Shown here piece by piece: positions 34,700 to 44,198 of a stretch of 64,000 nucleotides of DNA. Origin of the DNA: Acetobacteraceae bacterium. Its GTDB lineage: Bacteria; Pseudomonadota; Alphaproteobacteria; Acetobacterales; Acetobacteraceae. A program made the translations under genes and the position numbers. Position 1 is the stretch's first letter. Every line of letters begins with the position of its first letter. Where the stretch lies: positions 1 through 64,000 of the forward strand of contig PLXO01000031.1 in NCBI GenBank assembly GCA_003151425.1. Reading direction: 5' to 3'. Below the pieces are notes generated by a model, which worked only from the letters and a program-made list of their open reading frames with translations, was not told the DNA's origin and ran no database searches.

Positions 34700-35071
34700 C
34701 TACGCGTCGGTTTCGCGCAGCACCTCGGTCTTCACCTTCAACACCTCGCCCATCCACATCGCGTGCAGGGTGTGATCGTCACGCGGCCGGCCCGATTCCG
34801 GGTGCAGCAGCACCGTCAACCCCATGCGGTTCAGCATGATGAACGGCGCCAGCGTCGGGAACACCTCGGGCTGGAATGCGATCTGGTACATCGCCGTCGG
34901 ATGCGGCCCGACCGGCACGTCGTGCCAGCTTCCCATGCGCACCGGGAACCGCGCCGCAACCCACTCGCGCAGCAGCGCTGCCCGAGCACGGCTGTCCGCG
35001 TCGGCCGGATCGTAATAGATGTGCGCGTGATAGTCGGTGATCCTGGCGACGTCCTTTGCTTGCTCGCTCAT
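34700..35071 (-). CDS. DOPA 4,5-dioxygenase family protein
   Basis: A 123-residue vicinal-chelate-like protein. The conserved histidines are visible in YHAHIYYD, SWHDVPVGPHP and HTLHAMWMGE. In fungi and plants the family opens the ring of DOPA; bacterial members act on uncharacterised catechols. The ATG overlaps the ligase stop (ATGA), so it is the last gene of a thiolase-ligase-dioxygenase operon. Confidence 0.85.
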   Translation of the reverse strand: MSEQAKDVARITDYHAHIYYDPADADSRARAALLREWVAARFPVRMGSWHDVPVGPHPTAMYQIAFQPEVFPTLAPFIMLNRMGLTVLLHPESGRPRDDHTLHAMWMGEVLKVKTEVLRETDA

Positions 35072-36606
35072 TCTTCCCGCTCCTGCAACATGCGTTTGAC
35101 CTCGCGCTTCGTGACCTTGCCGTAGCCCGATTTGGGCAGCTCCCGCCAGAACACGACCCGCGTCGGCCATTTGTATTTCGCCAGCCTGCTTTCGAGATGG
35201 ATGAAGACCTGTGCTTCGTCCACCTTGGTCCCGGGATCGGTCACCAGCACCGCCGCGCCGCTTTCGCCCCACCGCTCATGCGGCATGCCAACGACGCAGG
35301 CTTCTACAACGCCGGGGCAGGTCAGCAGCACCTCCTCGATCTCGCGCGGGTACACGTTCGATCCGCCGGAGATGTACATGTCGGACGCGCGGCCGGTGAT
35401 GTAGACCAAGCCGCGCGCGTCCACGTGGCCGAGGTCTCCGGTATGGAACCAGCCGAACCGCGTCGCCGCCTCGGTCGCCTCGGGGTTGTTGTGATACCCG
35501 GCGAACACGCCGGGGCCGCGCACACAGATCTCACCGGTGACATCGGGCGGCAGATGGGTGCCGTCCGTGTCCATGATCGTGACGTCCATACCGGTACGCG
35601 GGAAACCGCAGCTCCCGACTGGCATCTCCGCATCGTCCAGGCTGTGCAGCGATGGCGGCAGCACGGTGATGTTGCCGGTCACCTCGCCCATGCCGAAATA
35701 TTGCACCAGCACCGGACCAAGTTTGCTCAGCGCATACTTCTGGTCCGCCCGATACAGCGGCGAGCCGGCATAGATCACGTAGCGGAGACTGGAATGATCA
35801 TACCGGTCGACCGCGTCGTGCCGCGCAAGCATTGTCAGGATGGTCGGCACAGTAAACATGTTGGTCACCCGGTGCCGTTCGACGAGCTGCCATGCCTCCT
35901 CGCAGTCGAGACGCTCGCCCGACAGCAGCACCGTTGCCGCGCCGCGCGCCACCTGCGGCAGCGCGTGGATGCCGGCACCATGCGACAGCGGCGCGACCAC
36001 GAGGGATACATCGTGCTCCGTGGTGCCGGGCATCAGGTCGCACAGATGGTTGCAGATGACGTACTCCATCTGGCCGTGCGTCAGCACGCCCGCCTTCGGG
36101 CGGCCGGTCGTTCCGGAGGTGTAGAAGAACCATGCCGGATGGTCGCGCGCCACATCCGCCGCGCGTTCCGTCGGTTTGCCGTCCGCCGCCAGTCCGTCCC
36201 ACTCGGCACCAATGAGAATCTCCAGCCGGCAGGCCGGGTTTTCCGCTTTGGCCGCCGCCTGGTGATCGGGATAGACCGGATCAAAGATATGCACCGCGGC
36301 GCCGGATGACTTCGCCAGATACGCCACCTCCGGCGGGGTCAGACGGAAATTCGTCGGAACCCACACCGCGCCGAGCATCCAGGACGCGAACATCGTCTCC
36401 AATACGGCGTTGGAGTTGCGCGCGTGCAGCAGCACGCGGTCGCCGTGCCGCACGCCACGCGCCGCCAGCGCCCCGGCGGCCGCCTGGACGCGGGCGGCAA
36501 ATTGCGCCCAGGTCCAGGTCTGCTCGCGCCAGATGATCGCCGGCCGATCGGGAAAACGCCGCGCGGTCTGCAGCAGCAGATGCGCGAGGTTGCTGGTCGG
36601 GATCAG
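35068..36606 (-). CDS. acyl-CoA synthetase (AMP-forming), probable CTG start
   Basis: ATP-dependent activation of a carboxylic acid to its CoA ester. The track starts at an internal GTG (36453) and misses 51 residues that match family N-termini (SNLAHLLLQTARRFPDRPA...WTWAQFAARV). That stretch contains no ATG, GTG or TTG. A CTG at 36606 overlaps the thiolase stop (CTGA) and has GGAGAAG 5 nt upstream, so I start there: 512 residues. Motifs: YTSGTTGRPKAG, the YFGMGEVTG block, GWFHTGDLG, and the catalytic Lys in SGYGKVTK. Substrate unknown. Confidence 0.88.
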   Translation of the reverse strand: MIPTSNLAHLLLQTARRFPDRPAIIWREQTWTWAQFAARVQAAAGALAARGVRHGDRVLLHARNSNAVLETMFASWMLGAVWVPTNFRLTPPEVAYLAKSSGAAVHIFDPVYPDHQAAAKAENPACRLEILIGAEWDGLAADGKPTERAADVARDHPAWFFYTSGTTGRPKAGVLTHGQMEYVICNHLCDLMPGTTEHDVSLVVAPLSHGAGIHALPQVARGAATVLLSGERLDCEEAWQLVERHRVTNMFTVPTILTMLARHDAVDRYDHSSLRYVIYAGSPLYRADQKYALSKLGPVLVQYFGMGEVTGNITVLPPSLHSLDDAEMPVGSCGFPRTGMDVTIMDTDGTHLPPDVTGEICVRGPGVFAGYHNNPEATEAATRFGWFHTGDLGHVDARGLVYITGRASDMYISGGSNVYPREIEEVLLTCPGVVEACVVGMPHERWGESGAAVLVTDPGTKVDEAQVFIHLESRLAKYKWPTRVVFWRELPKSGYGKVTKREVKRMLQEREE

Positions 36607-37772
36607 TGCAACTTCTCCAGGATCGAAACGTAGTTCGCCACCGCAGCGCCGCCCATGTTGAACACTGCGCCGAGATCGGCCTTCGGCAACTGCATCCCGC
36701 CGGCCTGGCCGGTAAGCTGCATTGCGGTGATCGCGTGCATCGATACGCCGGTGGCACCGATCGGATGGCCCTTCGCCTTCAGCCCACCCGAGGGATTGAC
36801 CGGCAGCCTGCCGTCCTTCGCCGTCCAGCCCTCCAGCACCGCCCGCGCCCCCTGCCCCACCGGCGTCAGGCCCATCGCCTCGTATTCCAGCAGTTCGGCA
36901 ATGGTGAAGCAGTCATGCGATTCGACGAAGGACAGGTCTTGAAGTTTGACATCCGCCGCCGAGAGCGCGCGCTGCCACGCCTCGGCCGCACCCTCGAAGC
37001 GCGTGATATCGCGTTTGCTGATCGGCAGGAAATCGTTCACCTGCACGGCGGCACGGAAGCGGACCGCCTTGCCCATCGCGCGCGCGGTGTCCTCATCGGC
37101 CAACACCAGTGCCGCGGCGCCGTCCGAGACCAGCGAGCAATCCGTGCGCTTCAGTGGTGGCGCGACGTAGGGGTTCTTCTCCGACACCGTGCGGCAGAAG
37201 GCGAAGCCAAGGTCTTTGCGAATCTGCGCATAGGGGTTGTCGACGCCGTTCTTGTGGTTCTTTGCCGCGATCGCCGCCAGCGCGTCGGATTGGTCGCCGT
37301 AGCGCTGGAAATAGCCGTCGGCGATGCGCCCGAACACGCCGGCGAAGCCCGCGGGGATGTCGGCTTCCTCCTTCTGGTAGCTGGCCTTCAGCAGGATCTC
37401 GCCGACCTCGGCGCCTGGCGTGGCGGTCATCTTCTCGACGCCGATCACCAGGGCGAAGCGGCCGCGCCCGGCGCCGAGGAAGTCGCGCGCGCCATGCACC
37501 GCGGCGGAACCGGAGGCGCAGGCGTTCTCGAACCGCGTGATCGGCTTGAAGCGCAGCTCCGGCACATGCTGCAGCACCAGCGAGGCCGGGAAGTCCTGCT
37601 TGGAAAACCCGTTGTTGAACAGGCTGACGAAGATGCCATCGATGTCGCCGGGGGCGATGCCGGCGTCCTCGATCGCCGCGCCGGCGACGCGGCCGATCAG
37701 CGATTCGATGTCGGGGTCTTCCAGCTTGCCGAACGGCGAATGCGCCCAGCCGACGATGCAGGCTTCGGTCAT
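36603..37772 (-). CDS. thiolase-family acetyl-CoA acetyltransferase (SCP-x type)
   Basis: A 389-residue thiolase. The acyl-accepting cysteine is in ENACASGSAAVHG; ESHDCFT and GHPIGATG supply the catalytic His. The second catalytic Cys region reads GAVFNMGGAAVANY with no cysteine, as in SCP-x-like thiolases, which favour cleavage of branched or steroid-like 3-ketoacyl-CoAs. First gene of the operon with the AMP ligase and the DOPA-dioxygenase-like protein. No DUF35 partner follows. Confidence 0.88.
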   Translation of the reverse strand: MTEACIVGWAHSPFGKLEDPDIESLIGRVAGAAIEDAGIAPGDIDGIFVSLFNNGFSKQDFPASLVLQHVPELRFKPITRFENACASGSAAVHGARDFLGAGRGRFALVIGVEKMTATPGAEVGEILLKASYQKEEADIPAGFAGVFGRIADGYFQRYGDQSDALAAIAAKNHKNGVDNPYAQIRKDLGFAFCRTVSEKNPYVAPPLKRTDCSLVSDGAAALVLADEDTARAMGKAVRFRAAVQVNDFLPISKRDITRFEGAAEAWQRALSAADVKLQDLSFVESHDCFTIAELLEYEAMGLTPVGQGARAVLEGWTAKDGRLPVNPSGGLKAKGHPIGATGVSMHAITAMQLTGQAGGMQLPKADLGAVFNMGGAAVANYVSILEKLH

Positions 37773-37925
37773 GGCTCAGGTCTCCTGGTTTGGTGGGCTG
37801 AGGGTAGCGGATCGGGGCGGGGATGGCGACGGCGGGCGCCCTCCACCGCACCGCCGACGCCAGTGTGGATTGACAGGCACGGTGCGTCGGCCACCCTGGC
37901 AATCGTGTGATGTGGAGTCGGGCGC

Positions 37926-38261
37926 GTGGCAAAGGCACAAAAATTTATACCTAGCAAATTGCAACCTTGGATCGAGGCGCGACGGCGACACCACTTGTCA
38001 CATGCCCACGTGCAGATGGCCCGCAAACTCGGCATGAATCCGAAGAAACTCGGCGGCCTGGACAACCACCTTCAGGAGCCCTGGAAGCAACCGCTGCCAC
38101 AATTCATCGCCACGCTCTACGCCAAGGCGTTCGGCAGGGATGCGCCCGATGTCGTGCGAAGCATCGAAGACATGGTCGCCATGAAGCGGGCAAAGAAACA
38201 GGCAAGCAGGGCGGCAAAGGCTGTGGCAGAGACAACGCCCGCGACGGACGCACCGGGCTGA
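37926..38261 (+). CDS. conserved hypothetical basic protein
   Basis: A 111-residue lysine-rich protein with a GTG start: MAKAQKFIPSKLQPWIEARRR, then HVQMARKLGMNPKKLGGLDNH, EPWKQPLPQFIATLYAKAFG and a Lys/Ala-rich tail. Predicted helical and soluble. I recall similar unnamed proteins in other bacteria but cannot assign a function. It stands alone between the thiolase operon (divergent) and an SDR remnant. Confidence 0.6.
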   Translation: MAKAQKFIPSKLQPWIEARRRHHLSHAHVQMARKLGMNPKKLGGLDNHLQEPWKQPLPQFIATLYAKAFGRDAPDVVRSIEDMVAMKRAKKQASRAAKAVAETTPATDAPG

Positions 38262-38262
38262 C

Positions 38263-38310
38263 CTGATCCGCCGTCCACCCGCCATCGATCACAAGGCTCT
38301 ACCCGCTCAT
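38263..38310 (-). pseudogene. 3' remnant of an SDR oxidoreductase gene
   Basis: Minus-strand codons read M-S-G-stop-SLVIDGGWTAD, the C-terminal signature of short-chain dehydrogenases, with TAG where the intact gene at 42131 has a Gln codon and without the final stop. The nucleotide match to the end of that SDR is close. It looks like a leftover of a recombination or duplication that also involved the intact copy. Confidence 0.65.
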
Positions 38311-38336
38311 GCAGGCCGGGGCGTGAGCGGCCAGGA

Positions 38337-38373
38337 AGAAATTGCTTCGTCGCTCCTCGCAATGACGTGGCGC
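38337..38373. repeat. half copy of the REP-like palindrome
   Basis: ATTGCTTCGTCGC and CTCCTCGCAATGAC recur from the right arm of the 7030-7110 element with an internal gap. It borders the interrupted thiolase gene. Confidence 0.7.
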
Positions 38374-38390
38374 GCGGCGGATGCCGCGCC

Positions 38391-40091
38391 TCACGCCACC
38401 TCGAACAGCCCCGCCGCGCCCATGCCGCCGCCGACGCACATCGTCACCACGACGTATTTCGCGCCGCGCCGCTTGCCCTCGATCAGCGCGTGCCCGGTCA
38501 TTCGCGCGCCCGACATGCCATACGGGTGGCCGATCGCAATCGCCCCGCCATCGACGTTCAACTTGTCCGGATCGATGCCGAGCCGGTCGCGGCAATAGAT
38601 CAACTGGCAGGCGAACGCCTCGTTCAGCTCCCACAATCCGATGTCGTCCACCGTCAGCCCGTGCTTCGCCAGCAGCTTCGGCACCGCGAACGCCGGGCCG
38701 ATGCCCATCTCGTCCGGCGCACACCCCGCCACCGCCATGCCGCGATAGATGCCGAGCGGCTGCAGGCCGCGACGCTCCGCCTCCTTCGCCTCCATCAGCA
38801 CCGCGGCCGAGGCGCGGTCGGACAACTGCGACGCGTTGCCGGCGGTGATGTACTGCCCCGCCTTCACGCGCTGCCCGTCGGCGAACACCGGCTTCAGCGC
38901 GGCCAGCCCCTCCAGCGTGGTGTCCGGACGGTTGCCCTCGTCCTTGCCGAGCGTCACCTGCTTCGGCGACGTGGCGCCGGTGGCGCGGTCGGTGACCAGC
39001 ATGGTGGATGGCAGCGATACGATCTCGTCGTCGAACCGCCCAGCCTGTTGCGCCGCCGCGGTGCGCTGCTGCGAGCGCAACGCATATTCGTCCTGCGCGT
39101 CGCGCGCGATGTTGTAGCGGTCGGCGACGATCTCGGCGGTTTCGATCATCGCCATGTAAAGCGCGGGGATGCGCTCGACCAACGCCGGGTCCTGCCCGCG
39201 GTTGCGGTTCATCTGCGGCGTCTGTACCAGCGAGATGCTCTCCAGCCCGCCGCCGACCACGATCTGCATGTCGTCGTCGATCCGCACCGGCCTGACATTG
39301 CAAGATATCATTGCGCTCCCGGCCGCACGAATGCTGGCTGGCCACCAACAGTCCGGTCATGGGGCCAGTGTGAAATTCACGTCGATCGTCGTGAGTACTA
39401 ACATCGGTTCGCCATTAATCAAGGTCGGGGCGTACACCCACTGTTCCACCGCTTGAAGAGCCGCCTGCACCAGCAGGGGATGGCCAAGCATGACGTGCAA
39501 CTGCTGGACCGTGCCATCCTTTGCGATGACGGCGCTGAGCTCGACCGTGCCTTGAACGCGCGCCTGCTTGGCGAGCGGCGGGTATGTCGGACGGACCTGG
39601 CGGATCAACTTGGCGGCCTGTATCTGGCGGTCAACCGTGATTTGCGCGGGCGTCACACTACCGGTCGATGTCGGCGGGGGGGGGGAGGGGGGCGGCGCTC
39701 GATTGACGCGTGATAGCGCCGCCGCCTGACAATGCCAGGACCACCAGATGCTCAAGAGCCCAAAGAACTTCAAAGCGTTGATCTGCTTCGCCGCGGTGGC
39801 GATCGCCATCAGCCCGGACGAACACTGCCGATCCACCGTCATGCCGGCGACGCTGTCCGGCAGGCCGGCGGCGAGCGCGCACTGGCGAGCGAGGTTAAAA
39901 CCCTGTGCGCCTTGCTGCAGCGCGGCGCCCATCACCACGTCGTCCACCTCGGCGGGGGCGACGCCGGCGCGCTGCACGGCGGCGGCGATGACGTGGCCGC
40001 CCAGCGTCTGCGACTGGGTGTCGTTGAACGCGCCGCGATAGGCGCGGCCGATCGGCGTGCGCGCGGTGCAGACGATGACGGCGCTGCGCAT
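38391..40091 (-). pseudogene. acetyl-CoA C-acyltransferase (thiolase) interrupted by a ~0.5-kb insert
   Basis: The N-terminal 103 residues (40091 down to about 39780) run through the catalytic Cys in DRQCSSGLMAIATAAKQ. The remaining ~293 residues resume at about 39285 ([16 protein letters not shown]) and continue through [17 protein letters not shown] and the second Cys in [13 protein letters not shown] to 38391. Joined, they give a full-length degradative thiolase with no residues missing, so about 500 bp have been inserted cleanly after the KQ codons. The C-terminal half has no credible start of its own. Confidence 0.85.
39357..40091 (-). CDS. chimeric ORF: thiolase N-terminus fused to a TonB C-terminal domain
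   Basis: The insert keeps the thiolase frame open, giving a 244-residue hybrid. After KQ comes INALKFFGLLSIWW, a proline tract from a G-rich run (39670-39690), then VRPTYPPLAKQARVQG...WVYAPTLINGEP...IDVNFTLAP, a complete TonB C-terminal (energy-transducer) domain. TonB domains contact outer-membrane receptors from the periplasm; without a signal or membrane anchor this one is unlikely to work as such. The TonB wording resembles Acidobacteria proteins, so the source may be foreign. The ORF is real in sequence; expression is unknown. Confidence 0.7.
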   Translation of the reverse strand: MRSAVIVCTARTPIGRAYRGAFNDTQSQTLGGHVIAAAVQRAGVAPAEVDDVVMGAALQQGAQGFNLARQCALAAGLPDSVAGMTVDRQCSSGLMAIATAAKQINALKFFGLLSIWWSWHCQAAALSRVNRAPPPSPPPPTSTGSVTPAQITVDRQIQAAKLIRQVRPTYPPLAKQARVQGTVELSAVIAKDGTVQQLHVMLGHPLLVQAALQAVEQWVYAPTLINGEPMLVLTTIDVNFTLAP

Positions 40092-40415
40092 GGATGTTCT
40101 CCCGGTGGGTCGCTTGGCGCGGAGTGTTGGCGCGGAATGGCTTGGGCGTCCAGCCGGGGGTGGGCGGCTTCCGCGATACGGTGCGGCGTATCATGGTCCG
40201 TCCGTCGGGTATCGCGTGGGACGCTGGCCTTGTCGCGCATCAACCGAACGTACGCGCCAGATCGCCCGCAGGAACGTGGGTTCGCGGCCGAAGCGCGCCG
40301 GCAATCGCTGGAGGCAGCGGTCGTTGCTCGCAATATGGCGACGGGCAGGCAATGCTGGACTCCGTATGGACAAGGTCCACACATCACCCTAGCGTGGCGT
40401 CATCAAGAGACCATC

Positions 40416-40715
40416 ATGGCGCGTGCCGTCACCACAAGTCACACCCAGCCCGCCGTACGCAGCGGCGTCATCAACATCCGCGTCCGCCCCGATGAACGCG
40501 CGCTGATCGACCGCGCCGCCTTGGCCCAGGGCAAGAGCCGCTCCGACTTCATGCTGGAAGCGTCGCGCCGCGCCGCCGAGGAGGCATTGCTCGACCAGAC
40601 AGTGCTGCGGGTAGGTGCGGCAACCTACGCTCGTTTCGTCGAGCTGCTGGATGCGCCGCCTCGGCCGAATGCCGCGCTGCGCCGGCTGATGCAGACCAAG
40701 GCGCCGTGGGAGTAG
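40416..40715 (+). CDS. DUF1778 (TacA-like) antitoxin, no toxin partner
   Basis: A 99-residue protein starting at the ATG of MARAVTTSHTQPAV. The ribbon-helix-helix core INIRVRPDERALIDRAALAQGKSRSDFMLEASRRAAEEAL is diagnostic of DUF1778 antitoxins. Its normal partner is a GNAT acetyltransferase toxin (TacT) encoded immediately downstream; here there is no such ORF in the 95 bp before the next, convergent gene. It sits beside the interrupted thiolase and the ApeA-like gene in an accessory patch. Confidence 0.85.
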   Translation: MARAVTTSHTQPAVRSGVINIRVRPDERALIDRAALAQGKSRSDFMLEASRRAAEEALLDQTVLRVGAATYARFVELLDAPPRPNAALRRLMQTKAPWE

Positions 40716-40810
40716 GTGCGGCGCCCCACGGCGCTGTTGGCCGTCGGATCGCGCATAATGATTGAGGCAAAATTGCCGTTGACGCTTTGAATTCGCGGGA
40801 GGCGGTGTCC

Positions 40811-42126
40811 TCAGCGGTGCTTTTCGTGACTCCATCCAACGTAGGGCTCGAAAGTGCGGAGGTGCTCCCGTATCTCGTCATCACTCAGCCCCATCACCCC
40901 AAGAAGACACACCTCCGCGAACAGGCGGGTCTTTTCAAAAAGGATCAGCAGCCGTCTTGACCATAATATGTCGCTCCCGAGCGATTTGGGTCTACTGTAG
41001 TGTGTCAAGTAATTCCTCACGTCCTTTAGCAAACCCATATCACCCAGCCCGGCGGGGAATATAGGTGTCAGGGATTTAGGATAACTCTCGAATAACTCGC
41101 TTAACCTCCCCACCAGCGTAAGGTCGCGCGAAGCTGTGAATCGCTCTCGGTGCAGGACTTCCAACGCCTGCAAGTATGCGAGCAACCTTGCGTGGATATA
41201 GCTGTCACTCTGATACGATGTTCCGGCGAACAAGAGCATTGCGTTCATTAAACCCTCGTAATTCTCCCGCCACGATCGCAGGCAGCCTGCCAAACGATTC
41301 CCGAGTTGCCCTTTCGTAAACAGAATGTAATCATGGTTCTGGCGAGCGATCGAGGCGGGATCCCGTCTCCCTGGAACCATTAGGCCAAATGGGGTCGTGC
41401 CCTTTGCCTTATCCGCGATTGAAAAGCGAGCGTCATCGAGGTAGACTGCCTGCCGCAGGGCCAGCGTGAAGAAGGTTTGCCAGATGGTAAGTTCGTTGTG
41501 AAGCTCCGCGATAGATATCGGCTGGCCAAAATCCAGTTCCAATCGATTAATTTCACGTAATGTCACCTCTTTTGTGTTGGCAAAGGCAGCAGGTCCGTCG
41601 TAGTCACATCGAAAGCGCAATTTTCTGCCACTGCCGAGAGGGTACCATGGGCTGAGAGCCGATCTGTACGTCAGAGTCAGCGACCATACTTGATCGTCCC
41701 CTCTTCGGTAATAACGACGCGTCCTGTCATCCCGGAGTCGTCGCACCATTGAGAGAATCCCGTTAATCTGATGCGCGCTCTCGTAATCAGGGGATCGGAA
41801 ACCGACTGAACGTGTGCTCCGACAACGATCTCGTTAGTAAATAGTTCTGCCTCCACCTTCCTCTGCGGTGCGGCGGTGGAATATCGTGGCCATCCTCGAT
41901 GCATGATGGTCTTGAGCAAGGTGACTTCGTAATCGTATCCTGATGATATTTTGCCATAAAAGGTTCGCTCCCCTTGCGCCCAATCTTGCGGCGGCGTTCG
42001 ATCGCTGATCAGTGTCAGTTTCCCATGATTACTGGGCTCTATCTCCAACACTCCCCCCATCTTGTTGTCAGGCTCTCCTGGTTGCCACCACAACCCTTCT
42101 AGCCGCTTGCCTCGCAAATGGTCCAT
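40811..42126 (-). pseudogene. ApeA-like HEPN anti-phage protein, split by a frameshift
   Basis: Two overlapping minus-strand frames make one protein. The first (42126 to 41677) has the ApeA N-terminal domain look: LEGLWWQPGEPDNKMGGVLEI. The second, in the -1 frame, continues SLTLTYRSALSPWYPLGSG through a helical C-terminal domain with the HEPN RNase motif RNYLTH. ApeA is an abortive-infection protein that cleaves tRNA when triggered. The shift lies near 41680-41740, which includes a GGGG run. GC here is about 42-53% against 65-70% around it, so it was probably acquired. It could be a pseudogene, a sequencing error or programmed slippage. Confidence 0.75.
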
Positions 42127-42130
42127 GCTG

Positions 42131-42873
42131 CTAATCCGCCGTCCAGCCGCCATCCACCACCAGGCTCTGCCCGGTCATATATGTCGACGCATCCGACGCC
42201 AGAAACACCACCGCGCCCCCCATCTCCCGCGGCGTGCCAAAGCGGCCGAGCGGGATATGATCCAGGAACGGCTTGCCGTGCACCTCGTGCGACAGCAACG
42301 CATGGGTCAGATCGGTATCGACATAACCGGGCGCAAGGCAGTTCACCCGCACCCCACGCTTGGCCCAATCCAGCGCCAGCGCCTTGGTCAGCAGCTCCAC
42401 ACCGCCCTTCGAAGCGCAGTAAGGCACCGAGCGCGTCACCCCGACACGCCCGGCGATCGAGCTGACATTGATCACCGAGCCGCCCTGCCCGATCGCGCTG
42501 CCGAGGTATTTGCAGCACAGGAACGTGCCGGTCAGGTTGGTGTCGATGATCGCCTGCCAGTCTGCCAGGCTGGTCTTCTCGATGCCGCGCCAGACCGGGT
42601 CGATGCCGGCGTTGTTCACCAGCACGTCGATGCGGCCGTGCCGCGCCAGCACCGCGTCGCGCAACGCGATCACGTCCGCCTCGCGCGTCACATCGGCGAC
42701 CTGCGTGCTCGCCGCGGCGCCGATCGCGGCGGCAGCGTCGGCCAGCGTCGCCGCGGTCCGTCCGCTCAGCACCACGGTCGCGCCGTACCGCGCCAGGCTC
42801 TCGGCGATGCCCCGGCCGATGCCGCGCCCGGCGCCGGTGACGACGCAGACCTTGCCGGTCAGATCGAAGTCGC

Positions 42874-42877
<4 letters not shown>
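42131..42877 (-). CDS. SDR family oxidoreductase (FabG-like)
   Basis: A 248-residue Rossmann-fold NAD(P)H dehydrogenase. TGAGRGIG cofactor loop, NNAG, catalytic Ser in INVSSIAG, YCASK with the Tyr and Lys, and the C-terminal YMTGQSLVVDGGW. Likely a 3-hydroxyacyl or alcohol dehydrogenase in the acyl-CoA pathway. The start overlaps the acyl-CoA dehydrogenase stop (ATGA), so they are one operon. The ApeA-like gene begins 4 bp after its stop. Confidence 0.93.
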
Positions 42878-44043
<1,166 letters not shown>

Positions 44044-44081
44044 TGTTTGGGTGCCTTCAATGCGCGCCCCTCTCTACCCGT

Positions 44082-44153
44082 CATGGCCGGGCTTGACCGG
44101 GCCATCCGCGCAGCACCGGTCGTGCGGGGATGGCCGGGTCAAGCCCGGCCATG
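44082..44153. repeat. REP-like inverted repeat (CATGGCCGGGCTTGACC type)
   Basis: Arms of 26 bp at 44082-44107 and 44128-44153 are complementary with one mismatch. This sequence family is widespread between genes in Alphaproteobacteria. It lies between the phosphotransferase and acyl-CoA dehydrogenase genes. Confidence 0.88.
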
Positions 44154-44198
44154 AGGGGCGGGAGGTCGAGGAAGATGCGGGGTGGTGATCGGTGCGCA

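Noticed and set aside
35132-36309. plus-strand ORFs over the acyl-CoA synthetase
   Set aside because: Shadows of the minus-strand gene, which has all adenylate-forming motifs.
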